From Pezicula radicicola (Eukaryota; Ascomycota; Leotiomycetes; Helotiales; Dermateaceae), in NCBI GenBank assembly GCA_003008705.1, contig PDUO01000008.1, positions 744,001 to 808,000 of the forward strand: a stretch of 64,000 nt of DNA. Reading direction: 5' to 3'. Positions within the stretch are counted from its first letter, which is position 1; each line of letters begins with the position of its first letter. Below, piece by piece: positions 1-15,045 of the stretch. The notes under the pieces are model-generated. The model made no database searches. It was given only the letters and a program-made list of their open reading frames with translations, and was not told the origin of the DNA. The position numbers were made by a program, and so were the translations under genes.

Positions 1-350
1 TCGGGGGTTAGCGCGAGTCGCTCGGCAGCTGTGATGCAGGGTCTTTCTTGGAAACAATGGCGGGGGAGAAAGTGGTGAGGGTTGTGGTGGTGCTCGCAAG
101 GCCCATAGATTTTCTGAAACGGTCAAGAATATTGACATGCTGGCCCAAGGCTGAACAACACGAACCCATCAATCACAAGAGAGAATGTGATCGACCGAGG
201 TATCTATCATAGAGTACTTCATTTGGAAAAATTATAGAGTATACATACAGCCTCGCCCCTCATCCTGTTCTGCGCCAGCTCAGACCGACTGTATATCTTT
301 CTTCATATCATTGCACCCATTCTCGCCGTAAATAGCGAGCGTACTTCACC
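1..350. other. Intergenic, upstream of P450
   Basis: No coding sequence is recognisable here. The last 100 bases are pyrimidine-rich and run into the P450 start codon, as expected of a fungal promoter and 5' leader. Nothing identifies the gene that may lie to the left of the window. Confidence 0.5.
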
Positions 351-2188
351 ATGGCTACACATATTCCAATACTGTGGTCGATAACGTTGGCGTCGGCTAC
401 TCTTTCATTGGCAAATGTCATATTTTTCCCTCAAGTCTTTCCAGATACGCAGGTTACGAAGGTTTTCTTCATCTTTACCGGTATCAATTTTGTCCTTTGG
501 TTAGTCTTCAGGCTCAACATCTATTCTTACTGGTTCAGTCCATTTCGACACCTCCCAATACCAAAGGTAAGTGCTTTCCGAAGCTCCGTTGAGACAACCA
601 ACTTTCTGTTTTGCTTAGAATACAATGTTAACTATTGACTTATTGTAGGGTGCATATCCAGTTATTGGTCATAGCTACATCGTCGCCCAAAGACCATCCG
701 GATCCTCATTCCTCAAATTCATAACCGAAGTACCAAACGACGGATTCATAAGGTTTCGAGGACCACTCGGTGCAGACTGGCTACTTCTATCCGATCCAAG
801 ATCTCTAGGAGATGTACTCGTACACAATGCCTACGACTTTACCAAACCAACCGAGATCCGCAACTTCCTACGTCTGATTCTCGGCGATGGATTAATCATA
901 ACAGAAGGCGATGAACATAAATTCCAACGGAAGCATATCTCCCCCGCCTTCAGCTTCAGACATATCAAAGAACTATATCCTATTTTCTGGTCTAAGGCTA
1001 TTGAGTTATCCCATGGTATCGATGCCGAGATAAGTGAGAATCCAGAGGAATCTTTGGTGGATGAGAAGATGGCGAATCCGAGTAGCGTTATTGAGATCAA
1101 TCACTGGGCTAATAAAGTTACCATGGATATCATCGGAGTAGCAGGACTTGGACGAGATTTCAACACGCTCAAGAATTCCGACGATGAATTAATTAAGAAC
1201 TATGAAGAGCTTCTGGAACCTACTGCTGAGAAAGGTATTTTCTTTACAACACACCTGATATTTTCTCGACGAGTCGTTAAGCTGTTACCCTGGAAACTCA
1301 ACCAACGTTTGGAAAAAACGACAGGGAATCTTAGGAATATCTGTTTGCAGCTTGTACGGGAGAAGAAGGAGTTGATTAAGACTCATCAGGATGAGAATAT
1401 TGATATTCTATCTCTGATGATTAAATCCAATAATTTTGCAGACGATGCTCTCGTTGATCAACTTCTTACTTTCTTAGCAGCAGGGTAAGTTCCAAGGTCT
1501 CCATCCTATGTCTACCTAGCAAGAAAACAAAGAAGTAAAGGACAATTCACTAAAAAAACCCCACAGACATGAAACAACATCTTCAGCATTCACCTGGGCA
1601 ACCTACCTTCTCTCCAAACACCCCCAAATACAACAGCGTCTCCGCCAAGAAATCAGAGCAACAGTACCCTCCCCCTCCGCAGCCCTAGAACCAACAACCG
1701 ACCTCGACTCAATCCTCGAATCCCTCCCCTACCTAAACGCAGTCTGCAACGAAGCCCTACGACTCTACCCACCGGTCCCAGTAACCCTACGAACCTCCGT
1801 CCGCCCAACAACAATCCAAGGCCAACCAATCCCAAAAGGAACAAGAATCTACGTCTCACCCTGGGCCATAAACCGATCACCTCATCTCTGGGGTCCTAAC
1901 GCTGCTGAGTTCCAACCTGATCGTTGGATTGACGCTGATACAGGCAAGGCTAATAATACAGGCGGCGTTACTAGTAATTATAGTATTTTGACTTTCTTGC
2001 ATGGTCCGAGGAGTTGTATTGGTGAGAGATTTGCTAAGAATGAATTTAAGGCGTTGATGGCGGTTTTTTGTGGGACTTTCGAGATGGAACTTGCTGATCC
2101 TGCTCATGTTCCTATGCCTGCTGGGGCTATTACTACTAAGCCGCAGGGTGGAATGAGGTTGAGGTTGAGGAAGGTGGATGGGTGGTAA
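351..2188 (+). CDS. Cytochrome P450 monooxygenase, ER-anchored
   Basis: Three exons fit: 351-566, 649-1484 and 1567-2188, giving 557 residues. Introns begin GTAAGT and end TAG or CAG, and the frame holds through both. Haem-thiolate monooxygenase: it would insert one oxygen atom into a lipophilic substrate using electrons from NADPH-P450 reductase. The first 55 residues form two hydrophobic segments that would anchor it in the ER, followed by a proline-rich hinge. The I-helix oxygen motif AGHETTS lies around residue 350, split by intron 2. The K-helix ExxR is in NEALRLYPP, and the haem loop FLHGPRSCIGERFA carries the axial Cys501. Length and motif order are normal for a complete fungal P450. 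The substrate cannot be inferred and the next gene does not suggest a biosynthetic cluster. Exon 3 begins A/C-rich and ends G/T-rich. Confidence 0.93.
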
Positions 2189-3200
2189 AGGGATTTAGAT
2201 GGGTTGGGGGTTTTGGTTTTGGTTTAGCGAGGAGTTTGCCCTTTCTTTGTGCTACATTTTGCTTTTGGAAAAAGAGAGAGGGAGAGATCGTGCGGTTGTA
2301 CATGAAATGAAACTATGAAATTCCAGACTCCTTTTATCAAAGTTTTGTCTCAATCTGTCGAGGCGACTTTGTAATGACTCTACCTAGGGTACTATATTAC
2401 TGACTACTGTGAGTATTTTAATTACGAAAGTATATTTCGAGAACCATTCTTAAAAGGCTTTTTCCTGGACTACCGATTTACAGCTAAACGCCGCACCCCA
2501 GGTCCTAAATCGCTACCTTGACACAAACGGGCGGGAAACAAGATTTTGACCCCAAGTTCCGTCGGCCTCTTCATAATGCCACTTATCCCCAAGATGTGTG
2601 ATGTTTTTTGAGCTGTAAAACGGTACTGTCGGTATAGTCTATATACCGGTATATTCGATTGATTTTAACTCTCCTAACCTAGAGCAATTAGTAGACTAGT
2701 GAGACGTCACTTAGTATGCTAGTTACTGCTATATGGGTTAGATTCTTGTTGTTTTTCTATTCTAGAAAATAGAGGTATAATATATGAAATCTGTCCACTA
2801 GGCTAAACCTAATGCGGCTAGTGGCCTTGGCTATAGAGCCTCTGATTGGTTGGCTCCAACCAGAATCGTGTCAAATATCGATGTTGCAACAGGTACCAAT
2901 ACCAGATCAAAAGTCATAACATATTTGGTACTCCAATCTGCGGCCTTGTGTCCTAGAAAATATCAAGACAAAGCAAGAAATTCTCTCATTAACGTTTGAT
3001 TACCCTAAAGTAGATTGGCGTTTCCCCAACACCCCAAACTCTTTACCAAGCACCTCTATATATCCGATACTACCACTCCGTATACTCAATATTCGATTCC
3101 TGCTTATACTTGTACTAAAAGATCTTCTCAACAAACTAGATGTCCTTATTCATTTGTGGTATAATCTCGCTCTAGACTTCCACCTCAAGCCTCATACAAT
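2189..3200. other. Intergenic, TA-rich
   Basis: About 1 kb without a supported gene. Many stops occur in all frames and TpA-rich runs such as those near 2690-2800 look like old mutated repeat sequence. No terminal repeats could be paired by eye. The P450 terminator region is presumably in the first 250 bases. Confidence 0.4.
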
Positions 3201-4091
3201 CTACCAAGCGCTATGATATTCCCAGTACTGCCTCTCAATCCCCAACTCCGCTTTATATTTATTTTCAAACACGGCGTCTATCATCTTCAACCATCTCTTC
3301 GATAGCCTGACCCCAAAATGGCACTTAGTATACTCCCAATACTCAGGAAAAAACCCCGCATTCTCCCAATCCACAATCCCGGAAATCCTCCCATCCTTGA
3401 CCAAAATATTCCTCATATTCAAATCCGCGTGCGTAAAAACAATCTTATGATCAGTACGATGCATTAAATTAGGAAGTATTCCCAGCCGTAATGATTCGCT
3501 GAATTCTTTCTCGCTGGGAAAAGGCCCTACTGGGTCGCCACCGATGCGGTAATCGAGACAAGGACCCCCGGTTGCGTTGGTGATAGCGTGCTTCGAGTCT
3601 CTGTCCATTTTTATAGCATGTAATTCCGCGATCCAGGAACGCAAATCCTGAGCCATCTGATGTATTTCCTCGTCACTACATTCGTCCACAGCGATACCGG
3701 CTGGCTCGCCTTCGATGCGGGATGTGACGAGGAAGGACTCAGTGCGTGAGAGCAGGAGATCGATTGGATGCGGGACGGGGATGCAAGTTTGGCTTCGCAC
3801 AAGCTTGAGAGCGTTAAATTCTCCGGCATGTCGCTCTGCGTGGATTTCTGGTCCGTGTTTGAGGTACATCCCGAATGGCAATCTCTGGATTCCTGTGGTG
3901 GTAGACCCATAGAGATATGATCCAGCGGTTCTCAGAATTCTGTATGTTTGAAATCGGATGAAGCCGGGAAACTTGGACCAGATAGCGAGAAAAGCAGTAG
4001 TGATCGTCTGTGTGAAGGGGCTATTGTCTGTGTTTTGGCTTCGGCGTAAGCATGAACGACTGTTTATCTTGGTAGCGATGTCAGTCCACAT
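3201..4091 (-). CDS. APH-fold phosphotransferase family protein
   Basis: Single exon of 296 residues starting at an ATG. The fold is the aminoglycoside phosphotransferase/choline kinase type common as multigene families in filamentous fungi. The catalytic loop is visible as HADLNMRNILV, where Asp is the expected base and Asn a metal ligand. The following GIVDWENAGFFPEYWEY supplies the metal-binding Asp and the fungal WEY signature. The N-terminal part includes IQRLPFGMYLKHG, the usual nucleotide-loop region of this fungal subgroup. It would be cytosolic and transfer phosphate from ATP to a small molecule. Fungal members are rarely characterised, so antibiotic resistance should not be assumed. 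Length matches intact relatives and no defect was seen. Confidence 0.85.
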   Translation of the reverse strand: MWTDIATKINSRSCLRRSQNTDNSPFTQTITTAFLAIWSKFPGFIRFQTYRILRTAGSYLYGSTTTGIQRLPFGMYLKHGPEIHAERHAGEFNALKLVRSQTCIPVPHPIDLLLSRTESFLVTSRIEGEPAGIAVDECSDEEIHQMAQDLRSWIAELHAIKMDRDSKHAITNATGGPCLDYRIGGDPVGPFPSEKEFSESLRLGILPNLMHRTDHKIVFTHADLNMRNILVKDGRISGIVDWENAGFFPEYWEYTKCHFGVRLSKRWLKMIDAVFENKYKAELGIERQYWEYHSAW

Positions 4092-4169
4092 TAGAGCCCT
4101 AGAGAATCGAGAGTGTATGTCAAGAAGTTCCGGGTCGGGACTCGCGATTCCAGAGTTTGAGTGATCAGC

Positions 4170-5052
4170 TAGATCACATTTCCAATCGAATAGTCGGTGG
4201 GGCGTATAAATTGCTGGAGCTTTGCCGCCAATATTGTTGTAGAGGATATCGTACTGGGCAGCGTTAGTGGGGATGAGACCAAGGAGGGAAAGACATCTGA
4301 ACCTCTGTTCCTTCCAGCTTTTCGAGTCTGATTACCCCTCTGGAAAAGGCTATTGCCGCTCCCTTGCTCAAAGTCCATCGATTTCGAGTCTGATTCTCTG
4401 GAGTTTGGTCTTTGAGTAGATCTTGGTGGAAAGATGTGGTAAATGCACCAAGCATATCATATAGCCTTTTCTACAAATTAAATCAGAAATTTGCCAGAAA
4501 TATATTGCCAGTGTTGCCCTACTTCCCGTATACACAATGCGGTCGGAGGAATAATGGGGAACACATCCCAAAGGTTCCAGAACCGGCATTGCACTCCTGT
4601 TAGGCAACATCGGCAATCATCTCGTCGCGCAACCTTTTTCTTCAGAGTCCAACTCAGATTTCTTGAGTAAGGATTTTCCACATAGACTTGGTGTCATTTA
4701 GCGATGTGCTCATTTCATTCCGGGGTTGAAACCTACAAAGTCTCACCAGGTCTTTCCAGTCTTTTACAAATCGTGTGAAGTTTGCATCACTCCCATCATC
4801 GGCGTATGTTTGCAGCAAATATCTTGCAGCCTGGTCGCCATCCACGGCGTCGTTGAGGAATGCTTCAACTAGAGGGAGGCCAGGGTGTACAAGTTCCGCA
4901 TTTCGAACGATTCTTAGAGCACGGGTTTTATCGCTTTCCATAGCCCTCAAAGCTCCAAAACAAGACAAAGCGATGTAAGACTGAAGAGAGGGTGAAGATT
5001 GGATGAAGGCACGAATGTGAGACGGAGTTGCATTTGGGATGCTTTGTTCCAC
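4170..5052 (-). pseudogene. Decayed HNH-nuclease-like gene
   Basis: Reading leftwards from 5052, one frame gives about 125 residues resembling the N-terminal part of fungal proteins that carry an HNH nuclease domain (for example AELVHPGLPLVEAFLNDAV and NFTRFVKDWKDLVRLC). At about 4670-4690 the frame must shift by one base to continue as NPYSRNLSWTLKKK and VARRDDCRCCLTGVQCRFW, the start of the HNH-like cysteine-containing segment. That frame stops near 4478 before the rest of the domain. No ATG is available upstream of the conserved start. The shift lies in a run of A, so one break could be a sequence error, but the missing start and the early stop argue for a relic. The family assignment rests on remembered similarity and is moderate. 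Confidence 0.5.
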
Positions 5053-5109
5053 AGAGAAAGACTATGCACATGATTGATTCACCAACAAGTGACTATTATT
5101 AAATCCACC

Positions 5110-6620
5110 TTACCCGATTCGCCTAGTCTCGGCGTGGCCAAAATTTCATCCACTCACTGCTACCCGATATATTACATCGATTTTGTTAAGGCGCTCACCT
5201 AATTTAATAGTATGCGGTAGGTTGTTAACAGAAGTAGACTGCTCGGCAGTCAACTTCCACGGACGATAAGGATCGATTGATCGGCTTAATAAACACGCAA
5301 ATCTTATTAAGTTCTTCTCCGGCTTCATTTCACAGTAGATTAGAAGGTTAGCATTAATCCTCCGATCAAGGTAGTGTTTAAGGAATGTGTCGATACTAGA
5401 GTGCTAAAGAATAAGGTTCTAAAGGGAATCGCTAACATCCGCTATATAAAAGATCATGTATAACGCACCTATAAGAAGTATTAACACTTACGACTCTTGT
5501 TTAGCGCCTTAGCCGCCCGATCGCAGAGGACGTATAGCTTTTTGATCTAAGCAAAACCCGTAATCTAACTGCCTTTCTTTATCCGAGTCCGATAGCAGCT
5601 TAAGCTTCTCCCTTAGCGGAGATTTAAAGGCCTAGGCCTTAAAGAGCATACCAAGCAAGGAGACGTAGGGGCTAAGTACGAGCGTCAGGTCGTAGATAAT
5701 TTCTAGGATTAGGAACTTATTGCTTTAAAGTTAGCAGAGCAGGACAAGGTAAATCAAAATACAAGGAAATAGATATTGGACGCACGCATCTTTTATACCG
5801 AGATAACCCTTAGTATACTCGGTAGTTAGCTCAATAAAGAGTCGAGAACGATTTGCATTTCGGTCCCGTATTAGTGTAAGGTTAAGGTAACGAAAGCAAA
5901 GGTCTACTTAAGCCTCTAGTTAGTTGCCGGTAATGCCCTTAAGTTAACAGAAGAGGATCAGGTAGACTCAAAGCTTATTTGCGTCGTGGCCAGAGGCACG
6001 CAGGCAAACTCGGCGAGGTCCTCGACGTACATCGTCGCACTCTCGCGCTTTACATTACTTAAACCCTTCTCCTTAGCCACAATATTGACTACATAAAGAC
6101 CTCGTCAGCGTCAGGTCCTGCTCTAGGATAGTTGTTAGACTCGCTTACATCTCGGCCTTGTAGAATGATCATATTGTCAATCATCCTGCTAGTCTCGAGC
6201 TTATAGACTAGTTGATACTATTTCCAAAATGTCTCCAACCCGCTTGTTATCCGATGTCGAGTCGTCCCCGTCCCACCTTCCCTCGTCGCTAACAAATAGC
6301 TTAATTAGACAGTTAAAAACAAGCTTTTAAAACAGCCAAGGCTTCCTTAACTCGGTCTGCCTTCTAACCTAGTAAGAACTCATATAGCCGACTCCTAACA
6401 TCGGAAGTCTTTCGCACTTTATACCACCAAGCCTGTCTCTTTAGAATCCACGAAATTGCGAGCTCCAAGCAGCTATCGGCGTCCTCGACCCGAGTTCTTA
6501 ACATATCAAGGGGTTTTAGACTAGGCTGTCAGAGAAGTTAGTACAGGTGCTAGGGCTTCAAAGAGGGCTAGAGCGCACTTTAGAAATACAGGAATACCTG
6601 GCGTTCCAAAATTTTAGTCT
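5110..6620 (-). pseudogene. DUF3435 tyrosine recombinase relic
   Basis: Translating leftwards and ignoring stops recovers long colinear stretches of the fungal DUF3435 family, the Crypton/Starship-captain type of tyrosine recombinase. From N to C these are ATMYVEDLAEFA near 6030; VYLILFC, LKGITGN and VDLCFRYLNLTLIRD around 5950-5870; RLFIELTTEYTKGYLGIKDA around 5850-5800; FLILEIIYDLTLVLSPYVSL and LLGMLFKA around 5720-5640; SIDTFLKHYLDRRINANLL near 5400-5345; and MKPEKNLIRF to SVNNLPHTIKLGERL at 5328-5170. Tyr in KHYLDRR is the likely nucleophile region. Internal stops fall where Gln or Arg codons are expected (CAG to TAG, CAA to TAA, CGA to TGA), a C-to-T pattern typical of repeat-induced point mutation. 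At least one frame change is also needed. It cannot encode an active protein. Boundaries are approximate. Confidence 0.72.
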
Positions 6621-7412
6621 TGTTTTAGTAGGAGTTTTGCAGTGCTAGATTGTAGGTTTATATAATTTTCAATATTATCTAATAATTTATACCGTATATT
6701 CTGTACGTAGATATAAAACCGTATTACCTCTCCGAAGTTATAGACTCAATAATATTATCTAAAAGACTCGCAGTTAAACCTACTATCGGTCAAATAAGGA
6801 TATATATTCGCCCAAAAGTCCCTAATAATCATTAAAATAATCATATTCTTTCCCTTAGTACTCGTCACCACCATATGCCTCTTTTAGCTCACCGAACTCG
6901 TAACAGAAGGATGATACTTGTCCGAATTGATATTGTTAAACATACTCAAGACGATAAGAAGGTGCGTTTTTCATAGAGAGAAGAGCGTCTTGTGCGTCGG
7001 CGAGTTGCTGACTCTTATAGACTCTCTTAAAGTCAGAGGTCTCTCCTGTAATCTCAATAACAACATCAGATGAAGTTTCGCCAGGGGGCGAGGAGGGCAG
7101 AGGTACAGTACTTGCGCTGACCGCGGAACAGGCCTGTAGCGGGGCAGATATTAGTGCTACAGCAGACATCCAATGTACTTATACCCTCCGCAGCTATTAT
7201 TATAGTATCAAGGTAAGACGAGGCAGAGGGGCTAGCATCCGGTTAAGGAAAGAGTCGCACATGAGTGAAGTAGAAAGTTTTGGAATCGATCAAGAGCTTT
7301 GATAAGGGAAGAAGGGAGGTTCTTGTAGACATCGTCAAAAGCAGCGGGTGCGCTAAACTCACAGAGGCAACGCACCTGAACGTAGTTTACAAAAAATAAA
7401 CCACACCCACTT
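6621..7412. other. TA-rich intergenic tract
   Basis: From about 6630 to 6900 the sequence is very TpA-rich and closed in all frames, continuing the mutated character of the recombinase relic to its left. Beyond 6900 the composition returns to normal. A 77-codon open frame at 6936-7169 on the minus strand shows no recognisable domain and is not called. Confidence 0.4.
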
Positions 7413-10655
<3,243 letters not shown>

Positions 10656-11992
10656 ATGGCTTTAAAAACTTACTCCGTGGGCGCCATCCCACTCGTCCGG
10701 TCGGAACTCATTGTTAACACAATCCTCATTGCGTTCGCGACGGGCTCAGTAATCTTGAGGCTTATGGCGAGGAAAACGAGGAAAGTTAACTTGTGGTGGG
10801 ATGACTACACTATTATGATTTGTATGGTACTCAATCCGCACCCATACTCTGGTAGACTAGAAAGCTAACAGAAATCAGTTTCTCACATACTTTCTATTCG
10901 GTATTCAGATTGCCGACGCCAGATTTGGAATGCGAGTTCACATATCCGAAGTACCGTTGGAGAATATTGAGGTTCTACTCAAGGTGAACTTCAATCCCTT
11001 GAATAAATAGCAGAGCAATAAACTAACAAAGTGCGATCCAGATGTTAGTAGCATACCAGCTAATCTATGGCACAGTCCAAGCCCTAGCCAAGGTCTCCTA
11101 CCTATTCTTTTACCTCCGAATTTTCGTCAACGAGGGTTTCATCCTCGCAGTCAGGATTGTAATTGGAATAGTGCTAGCCTGGTGGACGGCAAACGTACTA
11201 CAAGTCTTCCTCATATGCACACCCTTCAACTTCAACTGGAACATCCTCATCACCGGCACTTGTGGTAATAGACCAGCTGCATATACAGCAATTGGTGCTA
11301 TCAACCTAATTACCGATGTTGCCATCTTGCTCCTTCCGATTCCTACAGTTTGGAAACTGCAGATGCCCATTTCGTCTAAGATTGGTATTTGCGGTGTCTT
11401 TGCTATTGGTATTGTGTAAGTGTCTCTATCTACAACACAGTTAAGACCTTCCTACTTGCTCAACTACGAACCGCAAGACAGTATTAACTGGTCGCTTTTT
11501 ATCCACAGTATCTGCATCATCTCAATAATCCGCATGCAATCACTGACAACCCTCAATTTCGACGACATAACCTTCAACATGATAAACCCGGTCTTCTGGA
11601 CTGTAACCGAACCCTCCCTAGCAATAATAAACGCCTGTCTACCAATCATGCGGCATCTACTAAAACACATCTTCGGACGATCAGCCTGGTTCGGATCCAA
11701 AAACCGAACTACTGGAGGAACTGATTCTAAAACTTTTGAGAGGATGCAAGATGGAGAAATGCCTTTGACAGATTTGCATGATAAGGATCATGGGATGACT
11801 AGTTCTACTGTTGCTACTGGTAGTCGGAGGAGGAATGATAGGAGTGGGAGGAGTGATAGGGGGAACGATGAGAATGAGAGATATCTGGCTAGTGCTAATG
11901 AGAGTGATGATAATACTAGTTCCGAGGGACGTGAGGAACATGAACCGAGGAGCACTATTCATGTTACTACGCAGTGGAATGTTAGTAGTTGA
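10656..11992 (+). CDS. Rhodopsin-domain integral membrane protein
   Basis: Four exons: 10656-10826, 10879-10983, 11042-11415 and 11509-11992; all junctions keep frame and the product is 377 residues. Seven hydrophobic segments can be placed, with the fungal rhodopsin-domain hallmarks: RKTRKVNLWWDDYTIM after helix 1-2, YGTVQALAKVSYLFFYLRIF in helix 3, Cys-containing extracellular loop TCGNRPAAYTAIGAINLITD, and LPIPTVWKLQM in the loop after helix 5. The family includes Pth11-like candidate receptors. There is no N-terminal CFEM cysteine domain here. The C-terminal 110 residues are polar, rich in Asp, Ser and Arg, and would be cytoplasmic. Function is unknown for this member; a sensor or receptor role is only a family inference. 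Confidence 0.85.
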
Positions 11993-12703
11993 GTTGGGTA
12001 ATTGTGGAATGGAATGGTTCGTATACACAATAGAAATATGTAATTTAGTTCAGGGGGATTAGTGTCTTTTTCTAGAGATACCATACCATTGGCAATTAGA
12101 GTGGCTTTGTATATATGAAGCTATCACTACCAATCTATAGAGCTGTGTTATACGATAGGATCTAAATAATTAGAAGTAAAGACTTAATTTTCTTTACTGA
12201 AGATAGCAGTATTACTGCTGTTTGGATTAATTTACTTCGGAGTAAGAGGTTCATATTCGTCGCTTATCTGTCTTACTGAAATTCAAATTCAATTCTAATT
12301 AAGGCATGTATCTTTATGCGTCTTCTAGTACAAAATTCAATCTCATACAAGTTTTTCTACCCATCACCAATATATTCTCAATCACCTTCATGAAACCTGT
12401 AGTGTTTAGTCAGACACTTCTCGGCGTTTTATTGGCCCCCTCGCCTCTTGTCGTCTATTGCACGTGTTATGGCACAGCAGCTATAGCGTCACAAAAAAAA
12501 CAATTTAACATAGCAACATTCATAGCCTCAATGGCAAGTCTAATCTGGATTAGGGAATGACTAATTATCTTTTCTCGTAAAATATTATGGAAAGCATTAG
12601 GAAGGAAAGGTATAAAGAACATTCATTTTTCCTCTACGATATCTTCAAATTCCTCATTCTTTACTCACTCACTACAAATATTTCACTTCCATACTTTCCA
12701 ACA
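11993..12703. other. Intergenic, AT-rich
   Basis: About 700 bases, AT-rich, with no supported gene. An upstream in-frame ATG at 12587 precedes the next gene but would put about 39 lysine- and aromatic-rich residues before a good signal peptide, so it is treated as leader sequence. Confidence 0.45.
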
Positions 12704-14666
12704 ATGCATTTCTCAATCACCATCCTACTTGGTATTTGTTTAGTTACCAAAGCCCAATTCCTAAGTTGTCCACTTCTCGGTCCCGACTTCCCAGCACCAA
12801 CCAATCTCCAAACAGATACTTCAATCCTCGCAGCTTCTCAAAACTTAACAGCTCAACTCGATGCCTTGACCGTAAATAACACTCTCTCAACCTCATTCTC
12901 AGTTCAATGGTTCTCAGCTGAGACAAACCAATCTCTGTTCGAATACCATTACACAGGTCCCTCTGTAGCATCGAGCTCCAACGGAGGTAAAAATATCACC
13001 TCAGATTCTATTTATCGCGTTGGTAGTATTTCAAAACTTTATACTGTGTATTTGTTCCTAGCTGAAGCTGGTGATCAATACTTTAATCGACCAATCACGG
13101 ATTTTGTACCTGAGCTTGCGGTAGCTGTGTTGGACTCTGATGGAACCAGCAATATTGAAACGACCAGATGGGAAGATATTACCATTGGATCTTTAGCCAG
13201 CCAGCTTTCGGGTATTGGTCGAGATGGTAAGTACAGTGCCTCGCATCATACAAAAGTTGATAGTTTGTTAACTTGTAAAAATGCAGATGCTCAAACGGAC
13301 TTACTCTCTATAAATGCACCATGGACAGACCTCGGATTACCAACACTAACAGCCGACGAACTACCAACATGCGGTTTCAACGATTCAGTTCCAGCCTGCA
13401 CACGATCACTATTCCTCCAAGAACTCATCAAACGCAATCCAGTTTTCGCGCCCTTCACATCCCCAGTATACTCCAACAACGCTTTCGGCGTCCTCTCTTT
13501 CGCCCTGGAAACAATAACCAATAAATCTTTCTCGGATATGATGGCAAATATGTATACTCAGTTAAATTTAAATTCGACTTCTTATACAACACCTGCTGAG
13601 GATTCAAATGGCATAATTCCTTGGAATATAAGTTACAGTGGCTGGGATCTTGATGAGGCTGCTTCAGACCCGTAAATTCCCTTTCGACTTTCTTCTCTCG
13701 AGTAAATTTCAAGGATACTAATGAAGTACCTCTAGCTCAGGATCAATATACGCCTCCACAAACGACCTATCCTCATTCGGTCGCGCAATCCTAAATAATG
13801 CTCTCATATCACCAACAGCCACACGTCGTTGGATGAAACCCATGACCTTCACATCTTCCTCAACCCTCTCTGTCGGAGCACCGTGGGAAATTTATCGAAT
13901 TCCAAGGTTAGTATAGTACACCAGTGTTTCCAGCTCCTTCTTTTCTAAAATCAAACTTCCTTCTCTAATTCGCCAAATTCTTAGCCCAAGCAATCCCCAA
14001 ATCCTCGTAGACTACTACACCAAAGGCGGCGACATAGGAGTCTACTCCTCCCTCCTCGCCCTTCTCCCATCCTACAACACAGGATTTAGTATCTTCACAG
14101 CAGACGGCAACGTAGAAGACATAGCAGCAACACTCTCAAACATGGCCGCATCAACCTTCAGCTTAGCCTTAGAAACTGCCGCAAAATCACAAGCCTCTGC
14201 AACTTATTCAGGAACATACATAACCCCCTCCTCCTCAATACTAAACACAACAAACGACTCCAAGTCCACACTTACCCTATCAACAGATTCGAAAAACGGT
14301 TTCGGTATCTCTATCAACACATGGACCAATAATGGAAAAGATATCTTTTCTGATATTGAATTAACTCAAGGAATTTCACCTGGTTCCACAAATCAAACTT
14401 TATTGGCACGGCTCGTTCCTACGAATCTTGAATTTTTTAATCAGACGACGAATTTGACGGAGAAGGCTTTTAGAGCTGTTTTGGGATTCGAGGGAGGTGT
14501 GGATAGTAGTAATGTGTTTGACCTGAATTGTGCTACTTGGACTACTGTTGATGCGTTGGCTTATGGTGGAGTGGCGATTGATTTGTTTGTTTTTGAGATG
14601 GATACAGATGGGGGGGTTGTTGGGGTCAGGATTCCGGCTTTACAGACGACGCTGGAGCGGGTTTGA
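12704..14666 (+). CDS. Secreted beta-lactamase-like serine hydrolase
   Basis: Four exons, 12704-13226, 13287-13671, 13736-13906 and 13985-14666, give 586 residues. The ATG at 12704 is chosen because it starts a clear signal peptide ([18 protein letters not shown]). The beta-lactamase/penicillin-binding fold is shown by the SxxK motif S108-I-S-K111 in [15 protein letters not shown] and by Y236-S-N238 in [14 protein letters not shown]. Fungal members are esterase- or peptidase-like enzymes, some linked to polyketide clusters; resistance to antibiotics is not implied. Several N-glycosylation sites (NNT, NQS, NIT, NST) support secretion. Intron 3 needs the acceptor TCTAG rather than the CTCAG five bases later to stay in frame. 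Exon 4 is A/C-rich at its start and G/T-rich at its end. Confidence 0.87.
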
Positions 14667-15045
14667 TGGGTTGGATGCTGGACATTGGTTTGGGGATTTT
14701 GAAGGATTTTGGAGATTTTGTTGATGTTGTTTCTGTGCGAAATGATTTCTGACTTTGTGCATTTATTTTGATTTATAGAGTGCTTACAATACTGGTATAT
14801 GTAAGCGATGTACTTCTCGCCCGTAGGTAAAAAGAAAAAAGCTTGAAGTACTTCATAGATTGTGAAACTTGGAAATCCGAGGCCTATTTCAAAGTACAAC
14901 TGTCATTGCAACTTCCATTTAAGCCTTTAATCCTTTAAGATCTTCTTAGACGAAGTCTATTCAACAAATCTACTACGCAATTCTCTTGAAAGACTTCAAC
15001 TCCATCTTCTCTACCCCAACCCTTTCAGTTCAGAAAACCCACATC
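14667..15045. other. Convergent intergenic region
   Basis: About 380 bases between the 3' ends of the beta-lactamase-like and transaldolase genes. It should hold both terminators. No gene or repeat was seen. Confidence 0.45.

Noticed and set aside
6936..7169. 77-codon minus-strand frame between the recombinase relic and GMC gene
   Set aside because: Could be the N-terminus of the recombinase, but composition differs and no similarity was recognised.
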